Source: Botrytis cinerea B05.10
Lineage: Eukaryota > Ascomycota > Leotiomycetes > Helotiales > Sclerotiniaceae
Reading direction: 5' to 3'
NCBI RefSeq assembly: GCF_000143535.2
Contig: NC_037322.1
Span: forward strand, 124,001 to 188,000
DNA length: 64,000 bases
The first letter of the stretch is position 1. Every line of letters begins with the position of its first letter. The translations under genes were made by a program, and so were the position numbers. Positions 43,521-54,930 of the stretch are shown piece after piece. The notes under the pieces were generated by a model. It made no database searches. It had not been told where the DNA came from and saw only the letters and a program-made list of their open reading frames with translations.

Positions 43521-44690
43521 ATGAGCGGTCCCGTCCACGACATCCAAGCCCCTGGTATCCAGGCACAGGGCGAAATATTATTTCACATGCGAAGAGAAGT
43601 CGCGCAGCTACTCAATCGATCCAATCCCAGTTTCCCCGGCGCACAGCCTGTCAGTTTTACCAGACGTCATCTCGATGAATTGACGCGACAAGATTATTAC
43701 GTGTGCGAGAAATCAGATGGGTTTCGCTACTTACTCTATCTGACCGACGATGAGGCCCACGAAGAATGTCATTATTTGATCGATAGAAGGAATGATTACT
43801 GGTATGTACCTAAAGGGAGTCTTCATTTTCCTATTCCTCGCGACATCGAAGGATTCCATAGAAAGACTTTGATTGATGGGGAATTGGTCATGGACAAGAC
43901 CCCAAACGGGATGCAGCCGAAATTCCTCGTCTTCGATTGTATGGTGTTGGATGGGAACAGTCTTATGAATCGCACACTCGACAAACGACTTGCATATTTC
44001 TCGGAAAGGATCTTTTCGCCGTACCAAGATCTCTTGCGCAACTTCCCTCAAGAGATACCTTACTTCCACTTCTTGATGGAGTTGAAGCGAATGGAATTTG
44101 GCTATGCGATGGAAATGATGTTTCGACAAACTCTACCAAACTTGCCGCATGGAAACGATGGCTTGATTTTCACATGCAGGAGTTCGGAATACAAACATGG
44201 AACAGATCAAAACATATTGAAATGGAAACCCGAAAACGAGAATAGTATCGATTTTAAACTCGGGCTCGATTTTCCCACCGTTGAGCCCGATGCTATGGAT
44301 CTCGCAGAAGGAAATACAGAGCCATACATTGATTACGATGCCATTCCGGTTTGCAACCTATCCGTCAATGCAGGCAATGGAAAGGATGAATGGTATGGAA
44401 CTATGCATCTAGAACCAGAGGAATGGGAGAAGTTGAAGGAACTCAACGAACCGCTCAACGACCGAATAGTAGAATGTTACATGGACGACAAGAAAAGATG
44501 GAGATACATGAAGTTCAGAGATGACAAGGAGGTTGCAAACCATACAAGTACAGTGGAGAGCGTTATTGAAAGTATCCGGGATCGTGTAACGGAGAAGGAT
44601 TTAATTGCCGCTGCACCTCGAATTAGGGATGCATGGAAGAGGAGAGATGCGGAGAAGAAAGCTGCTGCCGCTGCCGCTGCCGCTGCATAA
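43521..44690 (+). CDS. CEG1: mRNA guanylyltransferase (capping enzyme alpha subunit)
   Basis: This nuclear enzyme transfers GMP from GTP to the 5' diphosphate end of pre-mRNA, working with a separate triphosphatase in fungi. It is encoded by a single exon of 389 residues, starting MSGPVHDIQAPGIQ. Nucleotidyltransferase motif I is CEKSDGFRYLLYL, with K64 as the GMP-accepting lysine. Motif III is LIDGELVMD with FDCMVLDGNSL following, motif IV is NDGLIFTC, and motif V is ILKWKPENENSIDF. The C-terminal OB-fold region includes GKDEWYGTMHLE and IVECYMDDKKRWRYMKFRDDK, matching motif VI (WxxxRxRxDK-like). The last residues are KKAAAAAAAAA, encoded by a GCTGCC run, a likely site of length variation. 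The length fits fungal Ceg1 proteins, slightly short of the yeast one. Confidence 0.95.
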   Translation: MSGPVHDIQAPGIQAQGEILFHMRREVAQLLNRSNPSFPGAQPVSFTRRHLDELTRQDYYVCEKSDGFRYLLYLTDDEAHEECHYLIDRRNDYWYVPKGSLHFPIPRDIEGFHRKTLIDGELVMDKTPNGMQPKFLVFDCMVLDGNSLMNRTLDKRLAYFSERIFSPYQDLLRNFPQEIPYFHFLMELKRMEFGYAMEMMFRQTLPNLPHGNDGLIFTCRSSEYKHGTDQNILKWKPENENSIDFKLGLDFPTVEPDAMDLAEGNTEPYIDYDAIPVCNLSVNAGNGKDEWYGTMHLEPEEWEKLKELNEPLNDRIVECYMDDKKRWRYMKFRDDKEVANHTSTVESVIESIRDRVTEKDLIAAAPRIRDAWKRRDAEKKAAAAAAAAA

Positions 44691-45609
44691 GTATGTAATG
44701 GGAATCTCATTGATAGCGAAGGGTATGAAAATCGTATTAGGCATGTTTCTTTTGGAGACGATCTTCAGGCGTTAGGCAAACGGAAAAGAATCCTTAATTG
44801 TACCTTATTGTATATTACATGGAACAGCTGTTACCGTCTGGTGCAAGCGAAAGGGGAATGGAGCAAACGATAGGAAATGATACCCTTTGATGACTATTGA
44901 TGTTCAACACGCAAGCTACTATGAATGTGCTCCTTTGAGTGCACATGCTAGGAGTACTCCTAGGTTATATCCAGCTATTATCCGCAAGCTGGAACTCTCA
45001 TTGTTGACTCCACACCGGGGATTGAAGGGCGATAATCGTTCTCATCGGAGCCCGCATCCATGTCAACGCTGCATCAGATCAGGTGTATGCAGCGCATACA
45101 TCTATTCCCATCGCATATACTTAAGCTGTTTGTGCTATCATTGTGAACGTCATGATAGCAGGGAAAGGGAGGAAACAACCCATGCATTAGCAAAACATGA
45201 ACAGAACCGAGCAGGATACTAGATAGAATTACTCGAAGAACTCGACTCGATATTTCAAGTCCATAGTCTCAGAAGGGATATCGAAGACTGCCGCCTGAAT
45301 GATATACTGCAGACCTACCACATATGTCGTCGCTTATGATGAAACAAGAACAAGGGGTAAGAAAACTCGGTACATTAGATAGATACCGTAATACATTAAG
45401 AATATGCAAGAAGCGAAATAACAACCACTATTACACATTTTCTCTCCATCTCTTGTTTCCGATCACCTAACTCCCTGCCACGGCTTCAAATTATCCAGAA
45501 CTTTGGGTGTTCCAGCAGCAGCAAGCCCCCAATAACCAAATGCCAACAACTCCTCCATACCTAGTGCCAAACCCGTTGCAAAATTACACTATCCCCAACA
45601 CCTCAATAA
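44691..45609. other. Convergent intergenic region
   Basis: This lies between the 3' ends of the capping enzyme and OPT transporter genes. An open frame at 44887-45222 contains PCQRCIRSGVCSAY, which resembles half a Zn2Cys6 cluster, but nothing else supports a gene. Confidence 0.5.
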
Positions 45610-48469
45610 TCACCAAACCTTCGGACCAAAATGCTCGCCCACGCCCACCACCTTCTGCACCGCCGCATCTTTTGCATCCAGCGTACTCCTAACAACACTA
45701 TTTCCCCACCAATCCGGCGCTTCTATCCCATTAATCGTAAAAGCTGCAAAAATGAATATCGTGCTCAAGGCCAATCCCAAATCCAACGCTGAACTCGTCA
45801 AGTAATTAAGACGACTCCACCATCCGAAATATTTCTGTCTGATAACTTTTTGGAAGATGAATCCGACGATTCCCCAGCTGAGATAATTGAGAGGAGTCGC
45901 GGGTGGGATTACTGCTGCGCCGCCGAATATCAAAGGGGCCATTAGATATTTGATTGGTGATTTGGGGAATTTCTTGGATAGAATGAAGAATATTACGGGA
46001 AGGATGGCTCCGAGGCCAAAGAACCAGAATAGGGCGGAATAGATCTGGCCTGGAGAGAAGATACGTTGCGGACCAATGAGACCCCATATTATGGATGCGG
46101 AGAAGAAAACGCGACCCCCAGGACAGGTGAAATGGGAGGGTTGATGTGGAGTACAGATCTCGGGTATGTTGTTTAGGGCGTAGTTAAGGACTGCTACTTG
46201 GATGAAGCAGGAAAAGGTTGTGGCGACTACTTGAGCCATGAACATTGTTCTTGGTGGAATCTAACGACGCAATAGATAAGCGAGGGACTTGGCCAGATGA
46301 GATCACGTAAGGAGAACGGAGAGAAAATACATACCTTCATGTAATGACCAAATTTCAAATCGCTCACAAACCCCAACGCCTGACTCATGGTGACATACCC
46401 ATAAGTTTTAAAAATCATCAAAGCTAACGGCTTTCCTGGCTGCAAGTACCCGAAAATAAATTCTGTCAACACATTCAATCCAATTTGTGTATTGGTAATT
46501 GCCTGGATAATGCCAATGGGCAATGAAAAGAAGAACGATATTGCCAGAGCAATGAGGAAAGCCCACCAGGTGAGATTGGTGGGGAACGCGAGGATGGTGA
46601 TGAAGGAGAGTCCGACCATTAGGATGAAGAGAGACATGTACCACCAAGTGGGAGCTTCAGGATATTTTTGCATCATCTGTGAACAAGCTTAGTATTATAC
46701 CTTGTGTTAGACTGGGGACGAGAAGATAGAGCACACATACCTTCATGTGAACATCAGGATTCTGTTGTTTAGTGCTATTGCGGAATTGAGCCCATATTTG
46801 CTTGCCATGGTGTAGATAGGTGTAAACAATCAATGAAGAGATCGCTGCAAATGACAACCCGTAAGAGAGAGCAAAAGTAGTTGACAGAAAAAGAGGTGAG
46901 TATGCTTTGTATTCCGCAAGATTGAGAGTAAAATCTTCGGTTAGGATTCTGGTAGTGTTATACGCAGCCCCGGTGTTGTCGTATGTAGCACTATTACTCA
47001 TGGGTAGGAATTCTGAACTCCATGCGCCAGAATAATGGATTATTGATGCCCCAATCATGTAGAACGAGACCATGCCGATGAGTGTATTGGCAATTGCATG
47101 CCATCTATGATATGCATTAGTGTATTGGATGAAGAGCTACCATTGAACATTACTTACGGAGGAATCATCGGGCTCCCAATAAACCCGGAAATTTGAGTCC
47201 AATCAAAGGTCAAAGGTATGAGAGAAAGACCACTTGTACCACCGAATAGTTGATTAACAATAACATTGTCAGGAGCAATCCAAGTAGTGAAGGCGAAAAC
47301 CGATAGAAATTGAGCCAAGAATCCAGGAATAAAGTACCAAACGAATGCACCAGCAGTAACATATCCAAACCACCTGTAGCGATGGATTGTACCCCCGAAA
47401 ATAGTGGGATCGGGTCTCTCATTGTTTTCGTACATGGCGTTCATGAGAGTAACGCTGACGAGATTGGCGGGCCAGATCATTGCTGCAGGATACCTGAGTT
47501 GTGTGTTAGTGTATACTTATTAAAAATTGTGCGCGGTCTATAGGGTTTTCAGACGAAACAGAATGGTGTGGGTGAACTAGCGCTCAAGAAAGGCAAAGCA
47601 ATTAAGGGAAAGCCAGTGTACAACACAATTCAAATCGGAACAATGAAAAAGAGATTTGGATAGAGTACTTACACCAAGAACTTGCGCAAGATACCAGCAA
47701 TGCCGTAACCAATGGATTGAGTTGAAACAACCAAAAGTACTTGAAAAACCAACCCAAAATCTTGTTTGTAGAACGCAATTTGGGCAAGCAAGATATCAGT
47801 AGCATATGCTGCGCTAAAACTTACGCTTGCCATAACGACAATGATGGAGTGTTCTTTGATATTGAAAGGCCCCGGATTCAATGACCACTTCAAACCAAGG
47901 GTATTGAATTGCTTCTTTGGCATCACGTTGGCCCATCCATGACCCAAAGGCCAAGCGATAATTTGAGCAATCAACGCGCCTAGACCGATCGAAGGAGATC
48001 GAAGAGAAAAAAGAGTATTCATAGATGCCCCAAAGACTACCAGCAACAATCCAATAGTCCAAGCACGAATTGTGTTCGCGGGTACATCCTCATCATAGTT
48101 CTTAACTGCGGCTCGGACTTCCGGGTATGGAGAATCCTCCTCGACTGCTGTGTAGGCATCGTCATCATCAAAAGACGATTTATCCGGAACTTTTGAATCC
48201 TTTTCGTCCTCGGAGTAATTAGGATCTATCTCTGTATAAGCTTGTTGCCCATGTACTGGAAACCATGCGAACAAGCCCCATTGTGAGAGTCTTGCTTTTA
48301 GATACGTTAAAGGATCTGATCTAATTGTAGCCATTGAAATCCCCTCCGTCGTATCTATACTACTGCTATCAACATCATCCATTATAGGATCTGAATCCCG
48401 ATCACCCTGAACTCGTTCATAGAAGAGTGCCGTCGGACCAGCCGACTTTTCTTCTTGTGAAAAGGCCAT
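45610..48469 (-). CDS. OPT-family oligopeptide transporter
   Basis: The product is a proton-coupled plasma-membrane transporter for small peptides (fungal OPT1/isp4 group), possibly glutathione. Five exons (47673-48469, 47158-47493, 46741-47104, 46335-46676, 45610-46260) join in frame to 829 residues. The cytosolic acidic N-terminus leads to the family box EEDSPYPEVRAAV before the first membrane helix. Hydrophobic segments then repeat about a dozen times through the protein. Family signatures include SLNPGPFNIKEHSIIVVMA, YPAAMIWPANLVSVTL, the NSATYD-type extracellular stretch, DVHMKMMQKYPEAPTWWY and IPPRTMFMAQ. The C-terminus carries LNYLSWGIVGFIFQ and YNYLTSSALDLGLA-like sequence. Its four short introns all have good borders. 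Substrate preference cannot be read from sequence. The ATG at 48469 gives the usual length. Confidence 0.93.
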
Positions 48470-49985
48470 GATGAATAACACGGAGATCGATCAACGGTCT
48501 GATGAGAGAAGAGATCCAAGGGATACATAGTATATAAGTCATTGCGATACAATAGTGTCCTAACTTACGCGCTAACAATAAGATTCCAAAATCGCCCCAT
48601 CAGAGCACTGTCTTATTTTAGACCTACATGAAGCACCATTGATCCGGGAAAGGACATCGGATGGGGCCTCCCACCCGCACATCCCTGATTCCTGGAATTC
48701 CGCTATAGATAAGGATAGTGGAAACAGACTGCGTGATATTCCTAATTAAAATTGACAGATCCTGGGACGTAGACATTCGAATATCCTCTTCAGCGCTTGC
48801 GTTGGAGGAAAACATGAATACCTAGGTATTGACATCGAATGATCCCTCACGCCTGGTTGCCATCTTTTAATTAGTGCCAGTGCCATCAATATCGCGAAAT
48901 TAACCTTAAATAAGCTCCAAACCCAGAAAGGCAATGCGTATACTCCATGAAACAGTACTGCGGCGAAAAGTCTTCATGCATGAGGCGAACAAACAATTCC
49001 TAGAATAATTGAAGGAAACAAACGACCAAAGCCATGAAGCCCCCTAAGAAGATATCATAAAGTGGCGGTCGCATTCGCCCTTTTCTTTCCATGTTTGAAA
49101 CGTCAACCGGACATCTAATCGTTGCTCACGGACTTTCGTGACCGAGCAATTAATTTGATGTCAGTTGCCTGTATCAAAAATACAAGGGTGAATCTATGAT
49201 CATTTGAAGTCAGTTGTAAGACTATAAAGTCTGTTAAAGTACACAACTCTCAAGTTGCAAATATGCTTTTAGGTCGATTTGGTCTCGACACAGATGTGAT
49301 ATATGAGGTGTGGTTGCGGAATTGCACTAGCCCCAATATGTCTTAGTTCAGCCACTTTTATCCCACAGAGGCTGTGCTGCAAACCTCACATCATCTCAAT
49401 TCGATGTTGTATTTCAGATTATGAGATGAATCACCAATAACGTTCTAGGTGCAGTGTCGAAAAGACTACATTCAAAATGAAAGACGGACATCCTTTTCTG
49501 TCCATACAAAGCAACGACTCCTGCACACATATTTTCATGGAATTGAGACAGATTAGATCATCACATTGCAATTATACATGCAAAATCCTTTGATAATTAC
49601 GATGTATTGATCAAAAGTCTATACACAAGCCATTTAAATCCAGGCGACAGCCAGTACTCACTGCAAAATATGAGCAATCATAAGTAGTGCATATCTCATA
49701 CGCAGAAATGAAGCAGTAAACCCAAATCAAGTAAGTGACCCATATTGTAACGACGAGCTGTTCCCCAAAATCACCATTATCGCCCCGTTCATCCTATCAT
49801 TCTTCAAATCCAGGTAGCATTGTGTAATGTTCGTGTGTAGTAGTAAAAACCGAGGTCCACAAACTGAGTGGAGAGAGTTCGGCTTGAGTTTCGTAGCATT
49901 TGGAAGAATGATGAATGAAATATTGTCATCTTTCCTCGCCGTTTGGTAACTCCCTTCGAATCATCTGTTGCCATCAACCTTGAAA
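48470..49985. other. Intergenic region upstream of the OPT transporter
   Basis: This 1.5-kb region holds the OPT promoter and the 3' side of the next minus-strand gene. The frames at 48624-48934 have no coding character. I saw no repeat or RNA gene. Confidence 0.55.
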
Positions 49986-51221
49986 TTAAGCAGGCAATCT
50001 GGCGGCGTAGAAAACACCATCAGTCACATACCACTATACGATGAAACCACTGATCAGCAATATATCAAAACCACAACAAAGCATGAAACTTACTCTGATT
50101 TCACCAATATCACCACTGTCGATCGTCAATCTATTTCTCTGGGTCCAGGTATCATCGAGCTCCCGAACCCAATACATGCGAAAAGGATCATCATCAGACG
50201 GCTTCATATCTTGCTTCTTGCTCGCCTCTGGTATCTGCATCTGTTGCAATTGAATTTCACTACCGGTAGCTCCGTAGGTGTTCATGGCAGGTTGGGGAAC
50301 ATAGCCTGCACCGAAAGGTACTTGCTGATTGTTGCCTGCGAATTGAAGATAAGGGTTGTAAGGGTAAGGTTGGAAGGCGGGTTGAGGGTAAACGTGTTGT
50401 TGTTGAGCTGCCTAAAGCGAAGAAGACATGTTAGTAATGAAGACAAGAAAGGCTATGTTGTTGCAAGGGACAAATTTCACACGCAACTTGCGCAATAGTA
50501 AAGTGAATAGAGAAAAGTTTGGAGGTTGAACTTGCAGCAAACGCATAAAATTGTTGGAGGTTAGGAGATTGTACGGATGGCATAGCAGGTGTAGGTACGA
50601 CTGGAATTGGAGTCTTGGTTTCTCGAACGTAGACAACACCATTAACAATAATGGCACCGTCAGCGCGTGGAATGTAGGTATGTTCGTGAGGTCCAGCGGT
50701 AGTATCTGGCACCTGCGGCTGGAAATTTTGGACGGGTATCTCAGTCATTGTTGTTTGAATGCTTTGAAGTATTGAGATCACTTTGTTGGTTGTAAAATTG
50801 ATGTAGTGGATTCCTATATCTCTGAGAAGTTGAGATATAGAAATTAATTCTCGAGGTGTCGCGTTCATGGAATGGATCAAAGTTCGAGTTGTAAAGTTTT
50901 TGTTTGCGAAATCACACAAGAAATAATTCGAGGTAGGAATGGAAGCGACAAAGTGAATTTCTGGTTTGTACTGAAAAATGACACAGATACCAATGACCAA
51001 CCCCGCAGCAGTTACAAGATGATTAGAAACCTGTTTTATAGATGGAGAAAACGATGAGAATGAGGGCAACGAGAAAGGAAGGAATGAACAAGCTGACTTA
51101 CTTCTCCAATCTGGACCCATCGACGTGTATTGGGATCGAAGACCATAATATGTCTAACTTCCTTCTTCTTTTTCTCCTCCTCGAGATATACATCTGTAAA
51201 AGGCCAGCATGGGAGACACAT
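49986..51221 (-). CDS. Unknown protein, Pro/Gln-rich middle and conserved-looking C-terminus
   Basis: The 3' part is well supported: exon 50094-50411 (AAQQQHVYPQPAFQPYPYNP... to ELDDTWTQRNRLTIDSGDI) splices at a GTAAGT to 49986-50033, ending WYVTDGVFYAARLPA. Upstream, a frame from the ATG at 50748 (MTEIPVQNFQPQ, then YIPRADGAIIVNGVVYVRE) connects in phase 0, using either a GTACAA donor (50574) or a GTTGCG donor (50487). Further upstream an exon 51102-51221, MCLPCWPFTDVYLEEEKKKK..., ends at GTAAGT in phase 0 and may be the first coding exon; the linking exon is unclear. Tyr/Pro/Gln-rich sequence suggests a disordered protein with a small folded C-terminal module. I do not recognise the family. 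The exon structure upstream of 50411 is uncertain. Confidence 0.5.
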
Positions 51222-51484
51222 TTTGACAACCTTTCCAGATGTGGTGCCTAGTGTTCATGAAAGGTGTAAAGATTCCAATTGTCATGAGAATTGGTATTGA
51301 GAGTTATAACTAATTCAACATGTAGACAAAAACCTATTTTGGGAGAGACGGGGTGTGGAATACCATGGCTTCTGTCGGCATAGAATTTATGCATATGATG
51401 GATGTTTGGAAATTTCAGTGAATGCTACTGAGAATATTCTTCAGACAGCACAATATTGGGAGCATGGGGCTCAAACAAACTCAC

Positions 51485-51688
51485 CTGCCCGCTCTTGACT
51501 CTAAAATCGTCATTCAATGTATCCTTTGTCACCAGCATATCATAGCTATAACATAAACTGATGGACTGATGTAGTTGCGCTACTGAGGTGGTGACATTCC
51601 AAGGGTCTTCTAATCCATCATGTAGTAAACTCATTGCCTTTGATTCTCTTGAAGGGAGGTTGCTATTCATAAGTGCGCAATCAAACAT
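51485..51688 (-). other. Possible extra exon between two minus-strand genes
   Basis: An open frame from an ATG at 51688 (MFDCALMNSNLPSRESKAMS) to RVKSGQ ends exactly at a strong GTGAGT donor in phase 0. A weak acceptor before 51232 would continue it in frame with VVKMCLPCWPF. It starts only 47 bp after the stop codon of the preceding gene, too close for an ordinary 3' UTR and promoter. It may therefore be an alternative exon of either neighbour, or chance. Confidence 0.3.
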
Positions 51689-51735
51689 TCAAATGTGACT
51701 TGCCCCCCCAAAGACTCCTGACTCTCAAGCTGCTC

Positions 51736-53099
51736 TTATCTCTTGCCAGGCACCTGGGATTTCGTCCGCCGTGAAGGCTTCGGAAGGGGCTTGTTGATTG
51801 TGTTCCAGTTTTCAATCCAATCATCTCCGTATTTACTAGCAGTATCCTCATCATCGAAGAATCCAGCCTTTTCCAGATCTTTCTCCCATTCTGCACTGTA
51901 AGCGCGCTCCTCTTCACGTCCATCGAAATATCTCTGTTGACAATCTCGATCCAACGACTAGTTGAGACACGATAGTTAGCACTTGGATACTGGTTCTGAT
52001 CAGCGGAATGTACTTACATGCATAATCATAACACTACATTTCGTTGACTGTCCCCAATCTGCATACTTGGAGTTGACACAGCGGATACTATCCAGCATAA
52101 CCATATAGTCATCTTGATTTCTGATGGGGCACCAGCCTGGTTTGTTAGCAGGATCTCTGCCTGTATGTGGTAATCGATACATCCATGGGCCATCCACAAG
52201 ATTGAAGCCCTTGTCAGTGTGATCTCGTCCTGCTGTAGCTGATTCATTCTGAATGGATTCGGGATTTTCTGTCGATATAGCATTTTGATTTGTGTTCTGG
52301 GCACCAGATGTGTTCTCGAAATTTTCATTGCCCATTGAAATTTCTTCGGCTCTAAAGCTAGGGGATGGCCCAGAGAGAGCAGGCAATACGATGTTCTCGG
52401 GTGGAATTATGCTGTTTCGAGTTTCATCCTTGAGCGTACGCTCAAACCTTTCGAAAGGTGTTTTGTACTTGAAATAGAACAGGTTGACCTGAGGAGCTTG
52501 TCCCCAGCCGTTTATCAAAGTCACCAATTGAATTGCAAAATCATGACTCTCGTCTTCAGCTTCAATGCCGAGCTTTACTCGCTCGCCATCCTCCACAATC
52601 AGAAGCGCCTTCATTCTTGAAAGTCAGCAAACATATAACGACTGGGTGGAGAGTTTACACTAAAGAAAACAAGAACCAAAGTCCAGATTTGTACCTTTGC
52701 CACAATTGCTTTTTTGAGTATGTCTGGATCTTTCCTTAACAGCCCCCTCGCTAAGATGTCCTCATCAAGGAGCTTCTCGACAGATTTTCTCATATTTTCA
52801 GCGTCAGGATGTCTTAGATACCAGCGTATCTCTTCGCGTAGCGTATCATACTTGATATTCTCTATTGCAGCTTTCTCAACAATAGACTGTAGACTTTCAT
52901 CCTCTCCTAGTGACATGGAAGTGGCAAATACAAAAGCCGGGTTGAGTTCGTACGCCGAATGATCAGTCAGGGCCGTAGAGGGAATACCTTTTAGAGCGCC
53001 TTTTCCCTCTTTTAGAAGACAATCGATAATCATTTGCTTAACTTCAGCAGGCGAGTTGAACCTTCCCGGGGGGGCTTTTATAAGGGACGGTGAATTCAT
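51736..53099 (-). CDS. Unknown conserved-looking protein, three exons
   Basis: Exons 52695-53099, 52018-52608 and 51736-51957 join in phase 0 to 405 residues; the first intron uses a GTACAA donor and a CTGAC branch point. The N-terminal half is helical and ordered (SPAEVKQMIIDCLLKEGKGA, DTLREEIRWYLRHPDAENMR, DGERVKLGIEAEDESHDFAI). A disordered Asn/Glu/Ser-rich middle follows, and a C-terminal part with many Trp, Tyr and charged residues (GFNLVDGPWMYRLPHTGRD, KPGWCPIRNQDDYMVMLDSI, DRDCQQRYFDGREEERAYSA). The product ends in a basic tail. I do not recognise the family. The frame remains open upstream to an ATG at 53336, which would add 79 residues with a hydrophobic stretch; the inner ATG is chosen because the extension looks non-conserved in style. 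Confidence 0.68.
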
Positions 53100-53702
53100 G
53101 ATGATGACTATTGTTTCTGTTCTGGATTCAAAGAGTTTGTTGAAATTCGAGTTGCTAGAAGAGGGACTGAAAATATTGAAGAGGATTTCAAATAATGAGC
53201 GGAAGAAGATTGAGCACAGTGTAATTATGGCAGTGACCGTTCTAAGACATCTAGTACGGAAGGATGCACAGAGCTGTACCTGAGGTGATTTGAATACTTT
53301 AAATACTTTGATTCTGTTGCTTTTTGTTTTCACCATAAAGAATTGTTCTGATGAGCTAGATTCATCTCATAAGAGGAAGGTGCAACCAACACAACCTTAG
53401 AACATTCTCGAGAAATCAGGACCAGATCCGAAATTTGATGACTCTGAATTACTCCCCATACCTTTCCCATCTATATTACATATTGCCCTTCTTGGGTAAA
53501 GTGGAGAGATGAACCCGCTGATGCAACCCGCGCCAATTAACAAAATCTATTATAATGACAAAGCACAAAACAATATGTGCTGATACGCTGAAGAAAGCTT
53601 GTTCTATTTAGAGTAATGGAGGATATTCGCTGGTGTGCGGATCTTGAAATCATAAGGTCGGTGTTTCGTCATGGAAGAAAGGTTTTGTCGTTATTTAGTC
53701 AT
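53100..53702. other. Short intergenic region
   Basis: This includes the in-frame upstream extension of the preceding gene (to 53336), its promoter, and the 3' UTR of TIM23. Nothing else was seen. Confidence 0.5.
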
Positions 53703-54427
53703 TTAGAATACGGCTTTTCTTGCAACCTTGAAAGTATTGTCAGTACATTTATGTTCAGAGAGCAAAATTTCAAATATCTACTCACTGCCCATGCGCCGGC
53801 TACTGAAGCCACAATTCCACCAGAAATCATCATAGGTCGAACTCCTCTTGTACTTTTGAAGATCATCCCACTGAGCGCACCTGCTAGAACACTGTTCGCA
53901 GAGTCATGTCTACCCCTCATATGTCCAATAAAAGAATTAAAACCATTGTACACCATAGCAATCACTCCTGCGGAGTTTCCCAAGAATGGCCCGCGTCTCG
54001 TAACAGCGTTCAGCACCGAGTTCAATCGTAGCTTTGGCGGTTGTGTCGCTGACCTCCTCAAACCCTCCTGTAATCCCCAAGCACCTCCCACAGTCAACGC
54101 TGTCAAATATGTCACACCGGTACCATAACACAAATCGTCTGACCAGCCTCTAGAGGGTAAAGCAGACTGCGATCCTGGAAGGTCCGAGAGGGTGGATTCT
54201 TCGAGAGATAGGTAATCTAAAGTCTGCTGATTTAAACCTGCCATGGGATGAAGTTGCGATGGATCTACGAGCTCTGGCCCTGTAAGAAAAGAGCTGACAT
54301 CTTGCCCTTCTTGTGGGTTGAAAGGTGCAGGTGTGAAAGTGTCTGTTGGTGTATTTGATGTTGTTGATCCGCCACTAGAAGCATCCTTTGATGGCTTTCG
54401 CCCTGTCAACTTGTCCCAGAATGACAT
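53703..54427 (-). CDS. TIM23: Mitochondrial inner-membrane translocase subunit Tim23
   Basis: Tim23 forms the presequence translocase of the inner membrane together with Tim17, Tim50 and the import motor. Exons 53786-54427 and 53703-53726 join in phase 0 to 221 residues; the short last exon encodes only VARKAVF. The N-terminal 95 residues are hydrophilic and Ser/Thr/Pro-rich, as is normal for the intermembrane-space receptor part, with PMAGLNQQTLDYLSLEE as its conserved core. The Tim17/22/23 membrane domain begins at DDLCYGTGVTYLTALTVGG. Its four helices contain GLQEGLRRS, NSVLNAVTRRGPFLGNSAGV, the RGRHDSANSVLAGALSGMIF segment and SGGIVASVAGAWAV. The paralogues Tim17 and Tim22 lack this long N-terminus. 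Transcription is divergent from TRM732. Confidence 0.93.
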
Positions 54428-54930
54428 CTTCGGAATTGATGTGCGAGAACGTCGATTATGAATTCAAATCGGCGCGATTACCGTGAGTTTGGGTTGTTGA
54501 CCGATAATATGTGAATATATCAAAAATTCTCTCGAGTACCGAACATATCTTACATTTTCAAATACAAAAATTTAGTTCCTTGAACGATTATGACGATGGG
54601 TCCGTGCACGATCAGCTCACGTGCAACATATAAACAATTTCACCCACCATCAAACTTTTTATGATTGTACTTCGGATCAAATTACATATGCATGTACTTT
54701 AAGACGACATTCGTGAACCATAAGAGGCCGTCTTGTATAGTTATTCCAGTCTTGTATTAGATATGCAGTTTTGGAGCTTCACATAAATTTTCATTCATTT
54801 TTGGACTGCATATTCTGAAAGCGTCCTGGGAGGAGAAGACTGACTTGGTATTCGAAATCATTCCCCCCTCCCCCACCTGAAGCGAGGATTGAGGATTGAT
54901 TGTTAGTCGCTCGCCCACTCACACAACACA
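54428..54930. other. Divergent promoter of TIM23 and TRM732
   Basis: This 503-bp region contains CACGTGC-type sequence (CTCACGTGCAAC near 54617) and is otherwise AT-rich. No gene was seen. Confidence 0.5.

Noticed and set aside
44887..45222. Zn2Cys6 transcription-factor fragment (PCQRCIRSGVCSAY)
   Set aside because: Only half a cluster is present, without the first CxxC half or any downstream domain, and the frame lies in a convergent 3' region.
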